This document shows, one piece after another, positions 45,479-54,580 of a stretch of DNA of 64,000 nt. A model generated the notes under the pieces. The model was not told the DNA's origin. It ran no database searches and was given only the letters and a program-made list of their open reading frames with translations. The DNA comes from HXMU1420-13 sp963691715 (GTDB taxonomy: Bacteria > Bacteroidota > Rhodothermia > Balneolales > Balneolaceae): NCBI GenBank assembly GCA_963691715.1, contig OY829281.1, positions 2,294,001 to 2,358,000 on the forward strand, given 5' to 3'. Both the position numbers and the translations under genes were made by a program. How positions within the stretch are numbered: position 1 is the stretch's first letter; every line of letters begins with the position of its first letter.

Positions 45479-47215
45479 ATGCATTACATTTATAAAATTT
45501 TGATTTTGAAACTGTTTGTGATGTTTCTAATTGTACCAAGTACATCATTTGCCCAAGTCGATCGTGAGTCTGGAAGTATGTTTCAGACCCGTTCAGAAGT
45601 AATAGGTCAACGTGGCATGGTTGCTACCAGCCAGCCGTTAGCTACTCAGGTGGGTCTCCAAATTCTTAAAAATGGGGGGAACGCAATAGATGCAGCTATT
45701 GCTGCAAATGCAACAATGGGTTTAATGGAGCCAACGGGAAATGGTATTGGTGGTGATTTATTCGCCTTGATATGGCATGAAGAAAGTGGACAGCTTTATG
45801 CGTTAAACGCAAGTGGAAGATCTCCTCTTGGTCTAACTTATGATGATCTCATGAATATCATTGAAGAAAAAGAATATGATAGAATTCATCCTTACGACTT
45901 AATATCTGTTTCAGTACCAGGAGCTATTGACGGCTGGTTTGAAATGCACGACCGTTTCGGTTCACTTCCAATGAATGAGATATTAGAAGAACCTATTTGG
46001 TATGCAGAACATGGGTTTCCAGTTAGTGAAGCTATTTCATCAAGCTGGAAACGAAGTGCACCAAGATTGAGCAGACAACCTGGAGCATTCAAAGATACAT
46101 TTACTTTCGATGGTCGTGGACCAGAAAAAGGTGAAATTTTTAAAAATCCAGATTTGGGAAATACCTTTAAATTATTAGCTACTAAAGGAAGAGATGCTTT
46201 CTACAGAGGTGAAATAACAAATAAAATTGATACCTGGATGAAGCAAAATGGTGGGTATTTACGGTATGAGGATTTTGATAGCCACACCTCAACATGGGTA
46301 GAACCACAAACTATCAATTATAGAGGGTATGATGTATATCAAGTAGGAGGAAATGTACAAGGTACTGCAGTATTACAAATACTAAATATTCTTGAAGGCT
46401 ATGACCTTTCTGAAACAGGCTTTGCTACTGCTAAAACATTTCATCTTATGATTGAAGCAAAGAAATTAGCTTTTGAAGATCGAGCAAAACATTATGTGGA
46501 TGAAGATTTTTATGATATTCCCTACGAAACTTTACTCTCTAAAGAATATGCAGAGGAACGAAGAAATTTAATAAGTGAAACCGCCAACAGAGATCTATCA
46601 ACTGGGGTTGATGTATTAGAAGATGGAGACACTATCTACCTCACTACTGCAGATAAAGATGGGAATATGGTTTCCTTGATCCAAAGCAATTTTCGTGGTA
46701 TGGGTACAGGATTTGTAGTTCCTGGAACAGGATTCAGCTTTCAAAATCGTGGAGAATTATTTTCTATTGATCAAAACCATCCTAACGTATATGAACCAGG
46801 TAAGCGCCCCTTTCATACTATTATTCCTGGTTTTGTGATGAAAGATGGCAAACCATTTATGACACTTGGAAATATGGGAGGTGCCTATCAACCCATGGGG
46901 CATGTGAGTTTAATAACAAATGTGATCGACTTTGGAATGAATATGCAGCAGGCAGGTGATGCCTTAAGATGGAATCACAGTGGATCAACCCAACCAACGG
47001 ATAGTCAAAACGATTCCTTAAATAATGTTGGATTAGTAAGCATAGAAAGCTCGATTAACCCCCAAGTTATACGCGATTTACGAGCAATGGGGCATAGAGT
47101 ACAGGTAGGAAATAGTTTTTTTGGTCGTTTTCAAGCTATTATGCGAGACCTTAAAAATGGTGTTTATTATGGTGCTTCAGAAGCACGGGTAGATGGTCAA
47201 GCTGCTGGCTATTAA
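45479..47215 (+). CDS. ggt: Gamma-glutamyltransferase
   Basis: Periplasmic or secreted N-terminal nucleophile hydrolase that cleaves glutathione and other gamma-glutamyl compounds. ATG 45479 gives a 26-residue signal peptide ending in STSFAQ; a TTG start 51 bases upstream is less likely. The 578-residue precursor has GMVATSQPLATQVGLQILKNGGNAIDAAIAANA at the N-terminus and the autocatalytic cleavage site before Thr385 (EDGDTIYLTTADKDGN). The later GMGTGFVVPGTGFSFQNRG block is typical. Confidence 0.93.
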   Translation: MHYIYKILILKLFVMFLIVPSTSFAQVDRESGSMFQTRSEVIGQRGMVATSQPLATQVGLQILKNGGNAIDAAIAANATMGLMEPTGNGIGGDLFALIWHEESGQLYALNASGRSPLGLTYDDLMNIIEEKEYDRIHPYDLISVSVPGAIDGWFEMHDRFGSLPMNEILEEPIWYAEHGFPVSEAISSSWKRSAPRLSRQPGAFKDTFTFDGRGPEKGEIFKNPDLGNTFKLLATKGRDAFYRGEITNKIDTWMKQNGGYLRYEDFDSHTSTWVEPQTINYRGYDVYQVGGNVQGTAVLQILNILEGYDLSETGFATAKTFHLMIEAKKLAFEDRAKHYVDEDFYDIPYETLLSKEYAEERRNLISETANRDLSTGVDVLEDGDTIYLTTADKDGNMVSLIQSNFRGMGTGFVVPGTGFSFQNRGELFSIDQNHPNVYEPGKRPFHTIIPGFVMKDGKPFMTLGNMGGAYQPMGHVSLITNVIDFGMNMQQAGDALRWNHSGSTQPTDSQNDSLNNVGLVSIESSINPQVIRDLRAMGHRVQVGNSFFGRFQAIMRDLKNGVYYGASEARVDGQAAGY

Positions 47216-47292
47216 CATTGAGAAACTAAATTGTAGGTTTTTTATGTACATTAAATGTGAAAACTAAGAACTAGTAATAAAGAAACTAACCA

Positions 47293-48282
47293 ATGAGAAA
47301 AATTCTTCTAACATTTCTTGTAATTCTTATTTCTGTAGCTGTTCAAGCGCAAGATTCAATCCAAAAAGAATGGGCAATAGCACTCCATGGGGGTGCTGGT
47401 TATTATCCAAAAGATGCTCCAGAACAAGAGGTTACTCAATACATGAAGTCTCTAGAAGAAGCACTTACCATTGGCACTGATATTCTTGAACATGGTGGTT
47501 CAGCAATGGATGCAGTTGAAGCCACTATAAGATATTTAGAAGATAATGAGTTATTTAATGCAGGGCGAGGTGCTGTTTATACGGCTGAAGGAAAAAACGA
47601 ACTAGATGCTGCGTTCATGCATGGAAATACGTTAAATGCTGGGGCTATAACGGGAGTTACAACCGTAAAAAATCCTATTTCATTAGCTCGTGATGTAATG
47701 GAACAGTCTAAACATGTTTTATTTGCTGGTGAAGGGGCAGAAATTTTTGCTGATGAAGCAGGCGTTGAACGTGTTGATCCTCTTTATTTCAGAGTAGAAG
47801 AAACGTATGAGCGGTGGAAAAAAAATAATGCAGGACAAGGATATAATGATCAATTGATAGGGAATAATGGATGGAAGATGGGAACTGTAGGAGCAGTTGC
47901 ATTGGATAAAGATGGTAACCTTGTTGCGGGTACTTCTACGGGCGGCATGACTAACAAACGATATGGAAGAGTAGGAGATGTTCCCATTATTGGCTCTGGC
48001 ACCTATGCAAATGATATGGTTGCAGTATCAGCTACAGGTTGGGGTGAACGAATAATGGTCAATGTGTCAGCTCATGCATTGGCAGCTCATCTCAAGTATA
48101 CAGGCTCTACGTTAGAAGAATCAATGAACCATTTAGTTGATGAAATTTTGAATCCCAAAGAAGCGGGATTTATTGCTGTAGATCGGTATGGAAATATATC
48201 AATGCGAACAAATACAGGTTCAATGCATAGAGCTGCATCAAATTCCGAAGGGTATAAAGTGATAATGATTTGGGATGACTAA
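47293..48282 (+). CDS. Isoaspartyl peptidase / type III-like L-asparaginase
   Basis: N-terminal nucleophile hydrolase of 329 residues that removes isoaspartyl residues or deaminates asparagine. Signal peptide (RKILLTFLVILISVAVQAQ), then WAIALHGGAGYYP, GGSAMDAVEATIRYLED, NAGRGAVYTAEGKNELDAAFM and the cleavage site before Thr198 (GWKMGTVGAVALDKDGN), with STGGMTNKRYGRVGDVPIIGSGTYAND. It follows ggt by 77 bases, so two peptidase-type Ntn hydrolases are paired. Confidence 0.93.
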   Translation: MRKILLTFLVILISVAVQAQDSIQKEWAIALHGGAGYYPKDAPEQEVTQYMKSLEEALTIGTDILEHGGSAMDAVEATIRYLEDNELFNAGRGAVYTAEGKNELDAAFMHGNTLNAGAITGVTTVKNPISLARDVMEQSKHVLFAGEGAEIFADEAGVERVDPLYFRVEETYERWKKNNAGQGYNDQLIGNNGWKMGTVGAVALDKDGNLVAGTSTGGMTNKRYGRVGDVPIIGSGTYANDMVAVSATGWGERIMVNVSAHALAAHLKYTGSTLEESMNHLVDEILNPKEAGFIAVDRYGNISMRTNTGSMHRAASNSEGYKVIMIWDD

Positions 48283-48283
48283 T

Positions 48284-49045
48284 CTATTTTAAGTTGTAGA
48301 ATCGGTCTCTCAATTCTTGAACGTAAATGCCGATGTCATTTCTAATTTCAAAAATTTGCTCGTGGAAGATCGGATATTGGTGTTTAGAAAAGTATTTTTC
48401 ATTTTTTTGGGCTTGTAATAACGCTAATGCTAAATTGCAGCATTTTAAAGCTTTTTTTGTGTAAGCGATATTCGCACCAAGGTAGTCTGCTTCAAAACCA
48501 AAAGAATAGCCCCCAGCTAATTTAGCTCCGATCTTTAAAGTTTCACCAACAAATTCTTGAAAGGCTTTATTTTGTTGTTCTTTTGTAACTGTTTCTGCCC
48601 ATTTTAGTACATAAATAGCAAGCTCCTTAGATCTATTAAATATCATAAGGTTATCAAGCGATCCATAGTCAGTTACTGCAAAATCTTCACTTAAAGCTTT
48701 CCATTCTTCACCACTGTCAAAATCGTCAGACTCTTCTAGTTCATCAAATTCACTTTGTTCACCAAAAAGAAAATCTTCATCGTCAAATTCATCCTCATCC
48801 CAATAATCATCATCTTCCTCAGGAAAATAAGCTTCATCTAAAAGTAGCTCTTCTTCAACATATGCTTCGAAAGCATCATCTTCACTATTACTTTCTTTTA
48901 GCAGAGTAATCCATCTTGGAGTATTTCCTTTTGGATCAGATGAAATGAAACGGCGAAGCTGATCACTTTTTTTCTCTACCTCATCTAGGTGAGACTCCCA
49001 TTTATATTCGTCCCAAAGCTCATTTTCGAATCCATCATAATTCAT
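48284..49045 (-). CDS. Acidic protein of unknown function
   Basis: I do not recognise this 253-residue protein. It has a strikingly acidic middle (residues about 67-120, long Asp/Glu runs such as PEEDDDYWDEDEFDDEDF) and a helical C-terminal part (KELAIYVLKWAETVTKEQQNKAF...ALKCCNLALALLQAQK) that looks like a helical bundle. No signal peptide or membrane helix. It is convergent with the isoaspartyl peptidase, one base apart. Confidence 0.65.
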   Translation of the reverse strand: MNYDGFENELWDEYKWESHLDEVEKKSDQLRRFISSDPKGNTPRWITLLKESNSEDDAFEAYVEEELLLDEAYFPEEDDDYWDEDEFDDEDFLFGEQSEFDELEESDDFDSGEEWKALSEDFAVTDYGSLDNLMIFNRSKELAIYVLKWAETVTKEQQNKAFQEFVGETLKIGAKLAGGYSFGFEADYLGANIAYTKKALKCCNLALALLQAQKNEKYFSKHQYPIFHEQIFEIRNDIGIYVQELRDRFYNLK

Positions 49046-49154
49046 AAAAGCATGTACCTTTCGATGGTTATTAGTTTACTGTAGGAAGGCCCTACAGTAG
49101 TTTCGACATAATAATTAAAATAATATTTTTTGTGGAAAAAAAGTTAAAAAAATA

Positions 49155-49988
49155 TTATAAACGTTCTAAGACTCCAACGAGAACTTGAGTCATTTTTGGT
49201 TCTGCCATTGCCGCTGCTTCTAATACATCATCAAGGCTCACAGGTTCGAGTGCATCTGGGAAGCACTCGTCTGTAATAACTGATATACCAAGCACTTCTA
49301 AGCCCATATGTACAGCAGCTATAACTTCTGGAACGGTACTCATTCCTACAACATCTGCGCCTAGTTGCCTCATGTAGCGGTATTCTGCTTTGGTTTCTAA
49401 CATTGGCCCAGAGATAGACAAATAAACTCCTTCATGCATCTTTATTGAAAGATTGAGCGCAACATTTTCTGCAGTATCTAATAATCTCTTAGTGTAGGGT
49501 TCACTCATATCCGGAAAACGTGGACCTAATTCATCATCATTTGGACCAATTAATGGGTTATCACCCAGAAAATTGATATGATCATTTATAAGCATGATAT
49601 CACCTCTCCGGTAATTTGGATTTAATCCTCCGCAGGCGTTGCTAACTATAAGAGTGTTAACCCCCAAGGATCTAGAAACTCGTACAGGGAAAACTATTTC
49701 TTGCATAGAATAGCCTTCATAAAAATGAAAACGGCCTTGCATTGCTACTACTGGTTTTCCACCTAAATAACCAAAAAGTAACCGTCCATGATGGCTTTCA
49801 ACAGTAGAAACAGGAAAATGCGGGATACTATCGTAGTTGATGGCAATAATTACATCAATTTCATCGGCAAGTTGTCCTAATCCGGTACCAAGAATTACAA
49901 GATATTCTGGGTTAAAATCACCAATCTTATTTTTTATGAAAGAAACGGCTTCATCTCTTTTTTGTCTAAATTCTTTAACTGTATCCAA
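49155..49988 (-). CDS. Purine nucleoside phosphorylase (PNP I)
   Basis: Phosphorolysis of purine nucleosides in salvage. The 277-residue protein has LVILGTGLGQLADEI (phosphate site), PHFPVSTVESHHGRLLFGYLGGKPVVAMQGRFHFYEGYSMQEIVFPVR, SNACGGLNPNYRRGDIMLINDHINFLGDNPL and LGADVVGMSTVPEVIAA, matching the trimeric PNP family. It lies four bases after divIVA on the same strand. Confidence 0.94.
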   Translation of the reverse strand: MDTVKEFRQKRDEAVSFIKNKIGDFNPEYLVILGTGLGQLADEIDVIIAINYDSIPHFPVSTVESHHGRLLFGYLGGKPVVAMQGRFHFYEGYSMQEIVFPVRVSRSLGVNTLIVSNACGGLNPNYRRGDIMLINDHINFLGDNPLIGPNDDELGPRFPDMSEPYTKRLLDTAENVALNLSIKMHEGVYLSISGPMLETKAEYRYMRQLGADVVGMSTVPEVIAAVHMGLEVLGISVITDECFPDALEPVSLDDVLEAAAMAEPKMTQVLVGVLERL

Positions 49989-49992
49989 AGTA

Positions 49993-50655
49993 TTAGTCTA
50001 TTTCGTCAAGTATGTCGTCTAATCGATCAACGCCAGGCGTCAAGTCATCATCATCCATCGAATCTATAAAACTAGTATCAAGTTCGGCATCTTCATCAAA
50101 TTTAAATTTCGATGCGTTACTTTTATCAGATGGAATGTCATCAGATTCGTTCTTCGAAGCTTCAACAGAAGTAGAGTCATCTTCATCTAAGGAAAATATG
50201 TTCATTTCATTATCCTTAAATTTTTTAACACTGCTTGATGCGGTTTCAAGATAGGAAGTGATTCCCACAATTATTTCTTCTCTTTTATCGAGTAACCGTA
50301 AAATGCTTTGCCGTATGCGTGCTTTTTCATGATGTGCTTCTTTCACAATCATCTCCGCCTCTATGTAAGCCTTATCCACGGCATTTTTGGCTTCAAGACG
50401 AGCATTATCCATTTTCTGTGCAACCGACTCTTTCGTTGTTTGAAGTGTCTCATGCAATGCTTCTTCCACACGTTCATAGTGTTTAACTCGATCTGAAAGC
50501 TTTTCAATGTGGTCTTCTAGCTCTTTATTTCTGGTGATCAGGTTTTCATATTCGTTTGAAACCAAAGCTAAAAATTGTTGAACCTCTGCAACATCAAAAC
50601 CACGTAATGATTTGTCGAACTGCTGCTGTTTAATTTCAAGTGGAGTAATTTTCAT
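49993..50655 (-). CDS. DivIVA-domain protein
   Basis: A 220-residue coiled-coil protein. The N-terminus MKITPLEIKQQQFDKSLRGFDVAEVQQFLALVSNEYENLI is the lipid-binding DivIVA domain; a long coiled coil follows to about residue 145 and the tail is very acidic (SLDEDDSTSVEASKNESDD). DivIVA proteins recruit partners to curved membranes at septa and poles. The gene follows yggS and two small membrane/coiled-coil genes, similar to the division cluster order of Gram-positive bacteria. Confidence 0.88.
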   Translation of the reverse strand: MKITPLEIKQQQFDKSLRGFDVAEVQQFLALVSNEYENLITRNKELEDHIEKLSDRVKHYERVEEALHETLQTTKESVAQKMDNARLEAKNAVDKAYIEAEMIVKEAHHEKARIRQSILRLLDKREEIIVGITSYLETASSSVKKFKDNEMNIFSLDEDDSTSVEASKNESDDIPSDKSNASKFKFDEDAELDTSFIDSMDDDDLTPGVDRLDDILDEID

Positions 50656-50698
50656 AGTACGGATAATTACATGTCTTTTCGTATGATTAAAATACTAT

Positions 50699-51052
50699 TT
50701 ATTCGTTTAACATGTTCCTTAGATTACCATCTTGGGCTTTTTTTACATCAATCGATTCATGTTCTTCTTCAATTTCGATACTTCTGTTCTCTTCAAATGC
50801 TGTATCTACCAATGTTAGGTCATCTTCTTCTTCAGAAATGATGGTTTCGAGATTGTTTAATCGCGATTCAGTTGATTTTTTGAAATCTGCCAGTGCTCGA
50901 AAAAATTGAGGATCAATACCGCTAGAGGTAGGTGATTTTTTACGTTCTATTGCTGTTCGAATTAGACTAAAAATATTGTGCATAACAAACGACAGAAAAC
51001 CGATGCCTCCAATCACCGCAACTAATGCTATAATTACTTCTTCTTCAGACAT
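50699..51052 (-). CDS. Small membrane protein of the yggS-divIVA cluster
   Basis: Unknown 117-residue protein. One N-terminal membrane helix (residues 6-29, VIIALVAVIGGIGFLSFVMHNIF) is followed by a basic region and a coiled coil (FRALADFKKSTESRLNNLETIISEEEDD), then an acidic tail. Spaced one base after the next upstream gene on the strand, so they are co-translated. Confidence 0.6.
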   Translation of the reverse strand: MSEEEVIIALVAVIGGIGFLSFVMHNIFSLIRTAIERKKSPTSSGIDPQFFRALADFKKSTESRLNNLETIISEEEDDLTLVDTAFEENRSIEIEEEHESIDVKKAQDGNLRNMLNE

Positions 51053-51053
51053 A

Positions 51054-51353
51054 TCATCCCCTTAGTTTTGATTTTTTGGATTCATTGTTTGTATCGCCTT
51101 TAATCTCTATTTCATCTAGTGAAATATCTCGTTTATGTTGCTCCATTTCATTTACAATACGCTCTAATTGTTCAATCCTAGATTTAAGATTGAATATCAT
51201 TTTCCTTAACTCTTGAGATTCTTTAGAGCTAGTAAGTCTTTTTTCCTCAAGTTTTAGTTCTTTTGATCGTATATCACTCCAAATGCCACCACCCACAGCT
51301 ACTACTATTGCAACTATTGCAACCACCGCAACCCAAGGTAAACCAAATATCAT
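51054..51353 (-). CDS. PspB-like small membrane coiled-coil protein
   Basis: Unknown 99-residue protein with an N-terminal membrane helix (PWVAVVAIVAIVVAVGGGIWSDIRS) and a coiled coil (LEEKRLTSSKESQELRKMIFNLKSRIEQLERIVNEMEQHKRDI). The layout of one helix plus a leucine-zipper-like coil resembles PspB of the phage-shock response, but no PspA or PspC is nearby and the similarity may be only of layout. Confidence 0.6.
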   Translation of the reverse strand: MIFGLPWVAVVAIVAIVVAVGGGIWSDIRSKELKLEEKRLTSSKESQELRKMIFNLKSRIEQLERIVNEMEQHKRDISLDEIEIKGDTNNESKKSKLRG

Positions 51354-51402
51354 AATGCCCTCATATTTTTAATTTTTAAAGTGGAACCAATTACGGAATA
51401 AA

Positions 51403-52101
51403 TCAACCATAGTTTCGTGCACCAAAAATTGCACTTCCAACTCTAATCATTGTTGCACCTTCTTCAACAGCAATTTCAAAATCATTACTCATACCCATGG
51501 AAAGTTCTCTTAGCTGTATATTACCACCATTTAAATGAACATGCTTATCAAATGTGCTTTTAAGCAACGCAAATTCCCCGCGAATGCTTTCAGGATCTGT
51601 GGAAAACTTAGCCATTCCCATCAGCCCCTTAACTTTTATATTAGTACATGATCTAGCAAAATCTAGAATTCCTTCCAACTCAGTGGGGTTACATCCATTT
51701 TTTTGATGTTCCTCACTTATGTTTACTTGTATAAGAAGATTGATGGTTCTAGCCTCCTGTTCTGCTCTTTTATTGACTTCACTAATATATTTTGTTTTAT
51801 CTATCGAGTGAATCCAGTGAACATGACTAGTAATATATTTGATTTTATTACTTTGAATTCCACCAATCATATGCCATTGAATTTTTGGATCGTTGATTGT
51901 TTTCATTTTAGTGTGTAGCTCTTGCATTCTATTCTCACCAAAATGTTTGTGACCTGCATTCAAAGCTTCTATTATTGCTGCGTTTGGCTTGGTTTTAGAC
52001 ACGGCAATTAAATGTATAGATTTAGAGCTTCTCCCTGATTTTTCGGCAGCTTCTTGTATTCGTTGATTTATGATCTCAATATTGTCTGATATAGAATTCA
52101 A
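51403..52101 (-). CDS. YggS-family PLP homeostasis protein
   Basis: PLP-binding alanine-racemase-like TIM barrel of 232 residues that controls pyridoxal phosphate pools. Motifs: IHLIAVSKTKPNAAIIEALNAGHKHFGENRMQEL (PLP lysine in VSKTK), WHMIGGIQSNKIKYI, IQVNISEEHQKNGC and LSMGMSNDFEIAVEEGATMIRVGSAIFGAR. It heads a minus-strand operon leading to divIVA. Confidence 0.94.
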   Translation of the reverse strand: MNSISDNIEIINQRIQEAAEKSGRSSKSIHLIAVSKTKPNAAIIEALNAGHKHFGENRMQELHTKMKTINDPKIQWHMIGGIQSNKIKYITSHVHWIHSIDKTKYISEVNKRAEQEARTINLLIQVNISEEHQKNGCNPTELEGILDFARSCTNIKVKGLMGMAKFSTDPESIRGEFALLKSTFDKHVHLNGGNIQLRELSMGMSNDFEIAVEEGATMIRVGSAIFGARNYG

Positions 52102-52300
52102 TGTATGGGTAGTTTTTAAATTAATTTTGTTTTCAACAATTTAACAACAAGTTAGACTTTTTAAATTCGTGTTTTAGTCGTATTTTAGTGTTTCAGAAAA
52201 ATATGTAAACAGTTCGTATTCTTGGTACTGAAATTTTCTACTCACTTAGGCAACTCATCGAGCCACTCTTTTAAACTAATCTTCAAAGAGGATAGGTAAA

Positions 52301-53362
52301 GTGGCAACCCAAATCCAACATATTTCCACTTTTATCAATCAATGGGCGCCCCCAAACATAAAAATGGATTATGATAATGTTGGATTATTAGTTGGTAACC
52401 CTTACGCAGAAGTAAAATCTATTTTAACCTGTCTTGATGTCACAGAAGACGTTGTGGAAGAAGCTGTAGCTAAGAATGTACAATTGATTGTGGCTCATCA
52501 CCCTCTCATATTCAATAAGATTGGAAGCATCAATCCAACCAATGAGCAAGGCAAAATTATATATCAATTAATCAAGAACGATATAGGTTTATTAGTAGCT
52601 CATACTAATCTTGATGCAGCTCTTGATGGTGTTTCTTTTGTGTTGGCAAATATTCTTGGTTTAGACAACCTTCGGTTTCTTGACAAAAGTTATGATATTA
52701 GTCATAAAATTAGGCTGGTAACTTCTCATGATAAACCCGAGGCCGTGCTCAAATTGCTGAATTATTACTCAGCAGAGGAAGCTCACTATTTTTCCGTTGA
52801 GAATAGGGAACACGACTTAACTTGTTTTGAAGCTATCATTGATGAACATCATTTATCTGGTTTGAGGGCTGGTTTGAAAAATGAAGGATTATTAAAATCT
52901 GGAAAATTTCAAGTTATTCAGCTTGATTCCTCTTCTCAGAATTTTGGACTCGGTGTTTTAGGTGAATATCCAGATGAAGGAGTTGGACAAAGTGAGTTTC
53001 TACATTTGGTGTCTAAAGCATTAAATGCACCCGCAGTTCGATTTTCAGGTTCAACGGATAGAATAAAAAAAGTAGCCGTATGTGGCGGATCTGGTATAGG
53101 TCTAAAAAAGAAAGCAATACAAGCTGGTGCGCAAGCTTTTATTACTGCTGATATCAAATACCATGATTTTTTTACAGAGCACAAAAACTTCCTATTGGTT
53201 GATGTAGGTCATTACGAAAGTGAATTCCCTATAGTAGAAGAATTACGAAATGAACTTGCAGATGCTTTTGAAGATCTCAATGTGATGGCAACCACCATTA
53301 CGACAAACCCAATGAACATTTACATCTCAGATTCTGAACACCAATCCATCCATCAAAGCTGA
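52301..53362 (+). CDS. Nif3-like metal-binding protein
   Basis: GTP cyclohydrolase I type 2 / Nif3-family protein of 353 residues; di-metal fold of uncertain cellular role. Metal motifs LIVAHHPLIFNKIGS, LLVAHTNLDAALDGVS and the C-terminal VDVGHYESEFPIVEEL are present, with the inserted middle domain typical of longer members. The start is GTG 52301, preceded by a good purine-rich site (GAGGATAGG, four bases upstream). Paired with the following zinc-ribbon-family gene, ten bases away. Confidence 0.9.
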   Translation: MATQIQHISTFINQWAPPNIKMDYDNVGLLVGNPYAEVKSILTCLDVTEDVVEEAVAKNVQLIVAHHPLIFNKIGSINPTNEQGKIIYQLIKNDIGLLVAHTNLDAALDGVSFVLANILGLDNLRFLDKSYDISHKIRLVTSHDKPEAVLKLLNYYSAEEAHYFSVENREHDLTCFEAIIDEHHLSGLRAGLKNEGLLKSGKFQVIQLDSSSQNFGLGVLGEYPDEGVGQSEFLHLVSKALNAPAVRFSGSTDRIKKVAVCGGSGIGLKKKAIQAGAQAFITADIKYHDFFTEHKNFLLVDVGHYESEFPIVEELRNELADAFEDLNVMATTITTNPMNIYISDSEHQSIHQS

Positions 53363-53372
53363 TAATTAATAC

Positions 53373-54107
53373 ATGAAAGAAATACTGCAACAACTCGCGA
53401 ATCTTCAGTACATCGATAGTAGAATTGACGAGATAAAGCAACTTAGGGGAGACTTACCAGAAGAAATTCTTGATATTGAAACAGACATAGCAAGAAATGA
53501 ACAAAAGTTAAGTCGCTTAAAAGAAGAAGAAACAAACTTAATTGTTGAATTCGATAAATTAAAGCTTGAAATATCTTCATCCGAAGAGAAAGTAAAAAAA
53601 TACGAAGATCAACAACTTACTGTTCGAAATAATCGTGAATATGATGCTTTAACAAAAGAAATTGAAGTTCAAAAACAGATTATTGAAAACAGTAGCTCTC
53701 GTCTTCTAGAAATTGAAAAACGGCAAGAAAGTATTGGACCAGAAGTCGAGGAGGCTGAAAAAAAACTTGCCGAAGTAAAAACCATATTTGATGCTAAGAC
53801 AAATAGCCTCGAACAAGTAATGAAGTCTACCGAAGAAGAAGAACAAGTTCTTATCAATAAACGTGATGAACTAGAAAAAGAAGTTGATCAACGCTACATT
53901 AGAAATTATAAGAGACTTAGAAACGGACTTCAAAATGGAATCGCTGTTGTAGCTATGGATCGTGGAGCTGCTTTTGGCATGGTTCTTCCACCACAATTGC
54001 AAGTTGAAGTTAGAAGAATGAATAAAGTGATTATCGACGAGAACAGTGGCCGAATTGTAGTGGATCAATCTTTTTTTGAAAATGCAAAGAAAAATTTAAC
54101 CTTATAA
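53373..54107 (+). CDS. Coiled-coil protein of the C4 zinc-ribbon family, cysteines lost
   Basis: A 244-residue protein with two long antiparallel coiled-coil helices (residues about 20-170) and a C-terminal domain corresponding to the zinc ribbon of this family (CT398/HP0958-like), usually encoded beside nif3. In relatives the ribbon has two CxxC pairs around LPPQ...; here it reads VVAMDRGAAFGMVLPPQLQVEVRRMNK and DENSGRIVVD, with no cysteine. Zinc binding is therefore unlikely. The position after nif3 supports the family. Confidence 0.85.
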   Translation: MKEILQQLANLQYIDSRIDEIKQLRGDLPEEILDIETDIARNEQKLSRLKEEETNLIVEFDKLKLEISSSEEKVKKYEDQQLTVRNNREYDALTKEIEVQKQIIENSSSRLLEIEKRQESIGPEVEEAEKKLAEVKTIFDAKTNSLEQVMKSTEEEEQVLINKRDELEKEVDQRYIRNYKRLRNGLQNGIAVVAMDRGAAFGMVLPPQLQVEVRRMNKVIIDENSGRIVVDQSFFENAKKNLTL

Positions 54108-54176
54108 CAATATAAGATTTCATCATTTTCACAGATACATCTAATTACTCCTTTTTATTTGTATCTTATTTGGTGG

Positions 54177-54532
54177 AAAAGTCGGGCAATCGCTCCATAT
54201 TAATATATGGGGAGGAAAGTCCGGACACCAACAAGCACCACGCTTAGCGATCCTTCGGGCGAAGTTAAGACTCGAATGTGGCGACATATACGAGATAGAA
54301 AGTGCAACAGAGAATAAACCGCCTCAACGTGTTGAGGTAAGGGTGAAAAGGTGAGGTAAGAGCTCACCGTACTGTACCGTGAGGTCGGTAGCTAGGTAAA
54401 CCTCGTGGGGTGCAAGTTCATGTAGGATAGTATTCGTTGCTTGTCGATACGCTATCGGGTAGAATGCACCAGATAAATGATTGCCAAATCTCATTGATTT
54501 GAGAGGAACAGAATCCGGCTTATAGACTTTTT
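54177..54532 (+). ncRNA. rnpB: RNase P RNA (class A)
   Basis: Catalytic RNA of ribonuclease P. The conserved 5' block GAGGAAAGTCCGGAC (54211 region), the ACAGAA...CCGGCTTAT block near the 3' end that forms P4, GGGTGAAAAGGTG, and GTGGGGTGCAAG are all present. The P1 helix pairs AAAAGTC at 54177-54183 with GACTTTT at 54526-54532, which sets the ends. A strong hairpin follows. Length about 356 bases. Confidence 0.93.
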
Positions 54533-54542
54533 CATTGTATAT

Positions 54543-54580
54543 CAGAGCTCCAAACCGAAAGGGTTGGAGCTCTGTCTTTT
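54543..54580 (+). terminator. Terminator after RNase P RNA
   Basis: A 14-base stem (CAGAGCTCCAAACC against GGGTTGGAGCTCTG, one mismatch) with a GAAA loop is followed by TCTTTT. It also lies just beyond the end of the convergent smpB gene. Confidence 0.85.

Noticed and set aside
49078..49098. Hairpin ACTGTAGG...CCTACAGT between the acidic protein and the purine phosphorylase
   Set aside because: No T tract follows on either strand, so it was not called a terminator; it may just be a leader hairpin.
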